A program made the position numbers and the translations under genes. A stretch of DNA of 64,000 nt from JANQPC01 sp039208375 (GTDB lineage Bacteria; Pseudomonadota; Alphaproteobacteria; Rhodobacterales; Rhodobacteraceae). The notes below the pieces were generated by a model. The model saw nothing but the letters and a program-made list of their open reading frames with translations, did no database searches and was not told where the DNA came from. The DNA lies in assembly GCA_039208375.1 (NCBI GenBank), contig JBCCRC010000005.1, forward strand, positions 7,788 to 71,787. Reading direction: 5' to 3'. This document shows, one piece after another, positions 61,228 to 64,000 of this stretch (within the stretch, counting starts at the first letter, position 1; the number at the start of each line of letters is the position of its first letter).

Positions 61228-62546
61228 TCCGCTTCGCCTGCAATCAGGTGGAAGAAGGTGCCCGTCACATTCCCCCGCCGCGATCCGGTTTCGGGAACCG
61301 GGGCGCCATCGGCATCGGCAACAGCGGCGAGCGGGGCGTCCGGCTGATCAAGGATGGTTGAGTAATGGAACTCGTGGCCGCGCAGGGCAGCGCCCGTCGG
61401 GTGCCCGGGCAGGGGCGTATTCAGCACAGCCCGGCGGTAGCCGAGGTGGAACTTGCGCTTTTCATAGGAGGTGACGAGCCCCAAAAGCCCCGCCATTGGG
61501 TGGCGCATGCCCTCTTTGTCGATCAACGCCGTTCCCAACGCCATGTAGCCCCCGCATTCGCCATGCACCGGCTTAGTTGAGGCATGGGTGCGAAGGCCCG
61601 CAAGAAAGCGCTGCGCGGCCGCCAGCTGGCCTGCATGAAGCTCCGGATACCCGCCCGGCAACCAGACGATATCGGCCGCCGCGCTCGGCGGTTCGTCTGC
61701 CAGTGGCGAGAAGGGCAATACTTCGGCTCCGGCGCGGCGCCAGCCTTCAAGAAGATGAGGGTAGGTGAACGAGAAAGCAGCATCCTGTGCGAGTGCGATC
61801 CGTTGTGCCGGGGGCTTGGGTAAGGAGCCCGATTCACCGGGCGTGCATCCGTCAGCGCTTGCGCGGATGGCCGTCAGGTCAACATGTTCCCGCAGAAACG
61901 CGGCGTAGCCAGCGATGGCGGTCTCGAGATCAGGGTGTTCCACGGCTTGCACCAGCCCCAAGTGCCGCTCTGGCAGTGCAAGGTCACCCCGCCGGGGCAA
62001 GGCGCCCAAAACAGGCAAGCCAGCCTCCTCCATCCCAAGCCGCGTGAGGCGCTCGTGCCGCGGGCTGGCCACCCTGTTGAGGATGACGCCCGCGAAAGGC
62101 AGATCGGGCGCATAGCGGGCAAAGCCAAGGGCTGTTGCGGCGGCGGACTGCGCCTGGCCGCCCACATCGAGCACCAAAACGACTGGCCAGCCCATGGCGC
62201 GGGCCGTTTCGGCGCTCGAGCCGAAACCCGCGCGACCGCGGGTGGCCACTCCATCGTAGAGGCCCATGGAGCCTTCGGCGACGCAGATATCAGCGCCCAA
62301 AGCCTCGCCTGCGATGGCGCCGAAGAGATCAGCGCCCATGGCCCACGTATCGAGGTTAAACGAGGCGCGCCCGGTTGCGGCGCGGTGAAAGGCAGGGTCA
62401 ATGTAGTCGGGGCCAGACTTGAAAGGCTGCACTGTGAGCCCGTCTTCGGCCAACGCGCGCAAAAGCCCCAGCATCACGGTCGTCTTGCCGGTACCTGAGG
62501 CGGGGGCAGAGACAAGAAGGCCCGGTGGAAATGCGCGATCAGTCAT
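61224..62546 (-). CDS. cobB: Cobyrinate/hydrogenobyrinate a,c-diamide synthase
   Basis: The 440-residue enzyme has an N-terminal dethiobiotin-synthetase-like ATPase (SAPASGTGKTTVMLGLLRAL) and a C-terminal class I glutamine amidotransferase domain (WLPGGYPELHAG and nucleophile Cys in HGECGGYMALG). It amidates the a and c side chains of the corrin ring with glutamine. The ATG at 62546 overlaps the cobM stop by 8 bases; the ATG at 62657 extends into cobM and is rejected. Confidence 0.95.
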   Translation of the reverse strand: MTDRAFPPGLLVSAPASGTGKTTVMLGLLRALAEDGLTVQPFKSGPDYIDPAFHRAATGRASFNLDTWAMGADLFGAIAGEALGADICVAEGSMGLYDGVATRGRAGFGSSAETARAMGWPVVLVLDVGGQAQSAAATALGFARYAPDLPFAGVILNRVASPRHERLTRLGMEEAGLPVLGALPRRGDLALPERHLGLVQAVEHPDLETAIAGYAAFLREHVDLTAIRASADGCTPGESGSLPKPPAQRIALAQDAAFSFTYPHLLEGWRRAGAEVLPFSPLADEPPSAAADIVWLPGGYPELHAGQLAAAQRFLAGLRTHASTKPVHGECGGYMALGTALIDKEGMRHPMAGLLGLVTSYEKRKFHLGYRRAVLNTPLPGHPTGAALRGHEFHYSTILDQPDAPLAAVADADGAPVPETGSRRGNVTGTFFHLIAGEAE

Positions 62547-63333
62547 TGCCTTCGCTCCAGTCGGCCCAGGGGCTATCGGCGGTTTGCGGGCGATAGCGGC
62601 GGTCATAGTCTGCAGCGTAAAGGCGGCTTTCATCAAACGCTGCCGAAGCCAGCGCATGGCCTACAAGGATCACAGCAGTGCGTTCGATCCCGTCTGGCAT
62701 CGCCGCCTCGATGGTGGCGAGCGTTGCGCGCACGATCCGCTCATCGGGCCAGCTTGCGCGCCACACGACAGCCACAGGACAGTCCGCGCCATAATGCGGG
62801 ATCAGATCAGCGGTGACACGCGCGAGGTTTTGGATCGACAGGTGAATGGCCAAAGTCGCCCCAGTCGCCCCAAAGGCCGCCAGCGTTTCGCCCGCCGGCA
62901 TCGTTGAGGCGCGCCCGGGTGTGCGGGTCAGAACCACCGACTGTGCAACACCCGGCAGCGTCAGTTCTGAGCCGAGCGTAGCCGCGGCAGCAGCAAAGGC
63001 GGGAACCCCAGGGGTTACGGTATATGGGATGCCCACCGCCTCCAGCCGACGCAGCTGTTCTCCCATGGCCGACCAGACCGAGAGATCTCCCGAATGAAGC
63101 CGGGCGACATCGTGACCAGCCTCGTTGGCGGCAGAGAACTCGGCGATGATCGCCTCTAGATCCAGAGGCGCGGTGTTCACAACCCGCGCGCCTGGTGGGC
63201 AATGGGCCAGCACAGCCTGAGGAACAAGCGATCCGGCGTAAAGACAGACGGGGCAGCGCGAGATTAGGTCGCGGCCGCGCAAGGTAAGAAGGTCCGGGGC
63301 CCCAGGCCCAGCGCCGATGAAATGAACCGTCAT
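62539..63333 (-). CDS. cobM: Precorrin-4 C(11)-methyltransferase
   Basis: The 264-residue SAM enzyme has the methylase start VHFIGAGPGAPDLLTLRGRD, YAGSLVPQAVL, HSGDLSVWSAMGEQL and VTPGVPAFAAAAATLG, which identify CobM/CbiF. It methylates precorrin-4 at C11. It sits between cobE and cobB, with 2 bases to cobE and an 8-base overlap with cobB, so the transcript is continuous. Confidence 0.95.
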   Translation of the reverse strand: MTVHFIGAGPGAPDLLTLRGRDLISRCPVCLYAGSLVPQAVLAHCPPGARVVNTAPLDLEAIIAEFSAANEAGHDVARLHSGDLSVWSAMGEQLRRLEAVGIPYTVTPGVPAFAAAAATLGSELTLPGVAQSVVLTRTPGRASTMPAGETLAAFGATGATLAIHLSIQNLARVTADLIPHYGADCPVAVVWRASWPDERIVRATLATIEAAMPDGIERTAVILVGHALASAAFDESRLYAADYDRRYRPQTADSPWADWSEGND

Positions 63334-63335
63334 CG

Positions 63336-63713
63336 TTACGTCCCTTCAGCCAGCGCGCAGGTGGCCCAGCCATCGCGCGAGACGACGCGCGGTACGATTA
63401 GGCGAGCGTTCACCCCGGCCGCCGCCAGAGCAGCGGCCTCCGCAACACTGCCAGTGCCTCGCGCCGCCTCCGAAGCTTTTGAGCGCGTCGCGGTCTCCTG
63501 CCCTTCAAGCGCGGCGGCGTCAATCGGGTGGATTGGCAGGCCGAGGGCACGGGCGAATTCGGCAAATGTCGCCGTAACGGCCTTGTCACCGGCTGTTGCA
63601 ACGCCCGAAACAGCACGGTCACCCCGCGCCTGATCAAACGCGTCGGCCAGGCTTTCTGCCGTCGCGCCGGAGCGAAAGCCAAATCCTGCGATGATCACAG
63701 AACCACGCGCCAT
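63336..63713 (-). CDS. cobE: Cobalamin biosynthesis protein CobE
   Basis: The 125-residue protein matches the small CobE family, related to the CbiG C-terminal domain, with IIAGFGFRSGATAESL at the start and the GTGSVAEAAALAAAG loop. In the aerobic pathway it is needed for corrin synthesis; in Rhodobacter-type genomes it binds or moves intermediates, with the exact step debated. Its start overlaps the cobL stop by 19 bases. Confidence 0.9.
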   Translation of the reverse strand: MARGSVIIAGFGFRSGATAESLADAFDQARGDRAVSGVATAGDKAVTATFAEFARALGLPIHPIDAAALEGQETATRSKASEAARGTGSVAEAAALAAAGVNARLIVPRVVSRDGWATCALAEGT

Positions 63714-64000
63714 TGCACCACCGGATAGGCGGCCTTCCAGCCGCGTTTGGGCCCAAGAGATGCGGCTTCAGAAAGCTCGACCCTCAGAAGTTCACCGCCC
63801 AGCCTGGCGGAAAGGGAGTGAATCAGGGCCTCTGACTCAAGTGTAACGGCATGGGCCACGAGCCGCGTTCCCGGCGAAACCTGAGCGATAAGCGCGTCGC
63901 ACAAAGCCTCTGACAAGCCTCCACCAACAAAAATGGCGTCGGGCGTTTCAAGGCCCTCCAGCACGTCTGGGGCTTCGCCCTCAACCACCTGTAGCCTGTC
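63695..64000 (-). CDS. cobL: Precorrin-6Y C5,15-methyltransferase (decarboxylating), C-terminal end
   Basis: Only the last 101 codons are present, and the frame stays open to the right edge. The residues IFVGGGLSEALCDALI and LVAHAVTLESEALI fit the C-terminal CbiT-like SAM-methyltransferase domain of CobL, which acts at C15 and removes the acetate carboxyl. The methylase N-terminal half is outside the window. It is co-linear with the other cobalamin genes. Confidence 0.85.
   Translation of the reverse strand, partial: DRLQVVEGEAPDVLEGLETPDAIFVGGGLSEALCDALIAQVSPGTRLVAHAVTLESEALIHSLSARLGGELLRVELSEAASLGPKRGWKAAYPVVQWRVVL

Overview
The window looks like one chromosomal segment of an aerobic alphaproteobacterium, most likely of the Rhodobacteraceae (Roseobacter-type). 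This rests on gene content and not on a database search. The indicators are high GC, a C4-type 5-aminolevulinate synthase (hemA), the zwf-pgl-pgi set of the Entner-Doudoroff route, an M23 peptidase/bactofilin pair, an amiC-PBP1A pair, a RodZ-like/ispG/hemA neighbourhood and an aerobic cobalamin cluster (cobF, cobA, cobB, cobM, cobE, cobL). I see no insertion sequence, phage, integrase, CRISPR array or rRNA operon.

Layout. 1-4.1 kb: a C1 module with the end of a methylenetetrahydrofolate reductase-like gene, a methyltetrahydrofolate:corrinoid methyltransferase and a [2Fe-2S]/ASKHA corrinoid activator; a small membrane-protein gene lies on the other strand between the last two. 4.1-18.3 kb: an accessory catabolic island. 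A seven-gene minus-strand operon encodes a SIS protein, a PfkB kinase, a BtpA/SgcQ protein, two PuuE-like NodB-fold deacetylases, a racemase-fold protein lacking both catalytic cysteines, and an amidohydrolase. It diverges from a DeoR regulator, followed by a complete polyamine-type ABC transporter with a third deacetylase; a second amidohydrolase converges on them. 18.6-24.6 kb: tRNA-Gly, a thioesterase, zwf-pgl-pgi with a palindromic operator, a radical SAM protein and a DUF924 protein.

24.7-48.5 kb is mostly housekeeping: an MFS carrier, queA, a large AsmA/DUF3971 protein, a peroxiredoxin, a DUF455 protein, M23 peptidase plus bactofilin with a strong terminator, an EmrB-type MFS pump, a DUF2189 protein, prfB, PBP1A, amiC, an aminotransferase, a BepA-like M48 protease, a DsbA-like protein, ispG, a RodZ-like protein, and hemA with a probable FNR-type site. 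48.7-59.8 kb: an M20 peptidase, a LysR regulator divergent from a DJ-1/DMT/MDR gene set, two identical tRNA-Asp genes, an orphan oligopeptide-binding protein, a pirin, a small monooxygenase, a phosphohexomutase and a UbiB-family kinase. 59.8-64 kb: the cobalamin genes, cut by the window edge inside cobL.

Functional links. The cobalamin genes at the right end could supply the corrinoid chemistry implied at the left end. The 4.1-18.3 kb island is the best candidate for an undescribed system. It combines import, a sugar-kinase/SIS pair as in Amadori-compound (fructosamine) pathways, and five C-N hydrolase-type proteins as in allantoin or deaminated-heterocycle breakdown. Together these suggest catabolism of a glycosylated or otherwise sugar-linked nitrogenous compound; the substrate cannot be named from the sequence.
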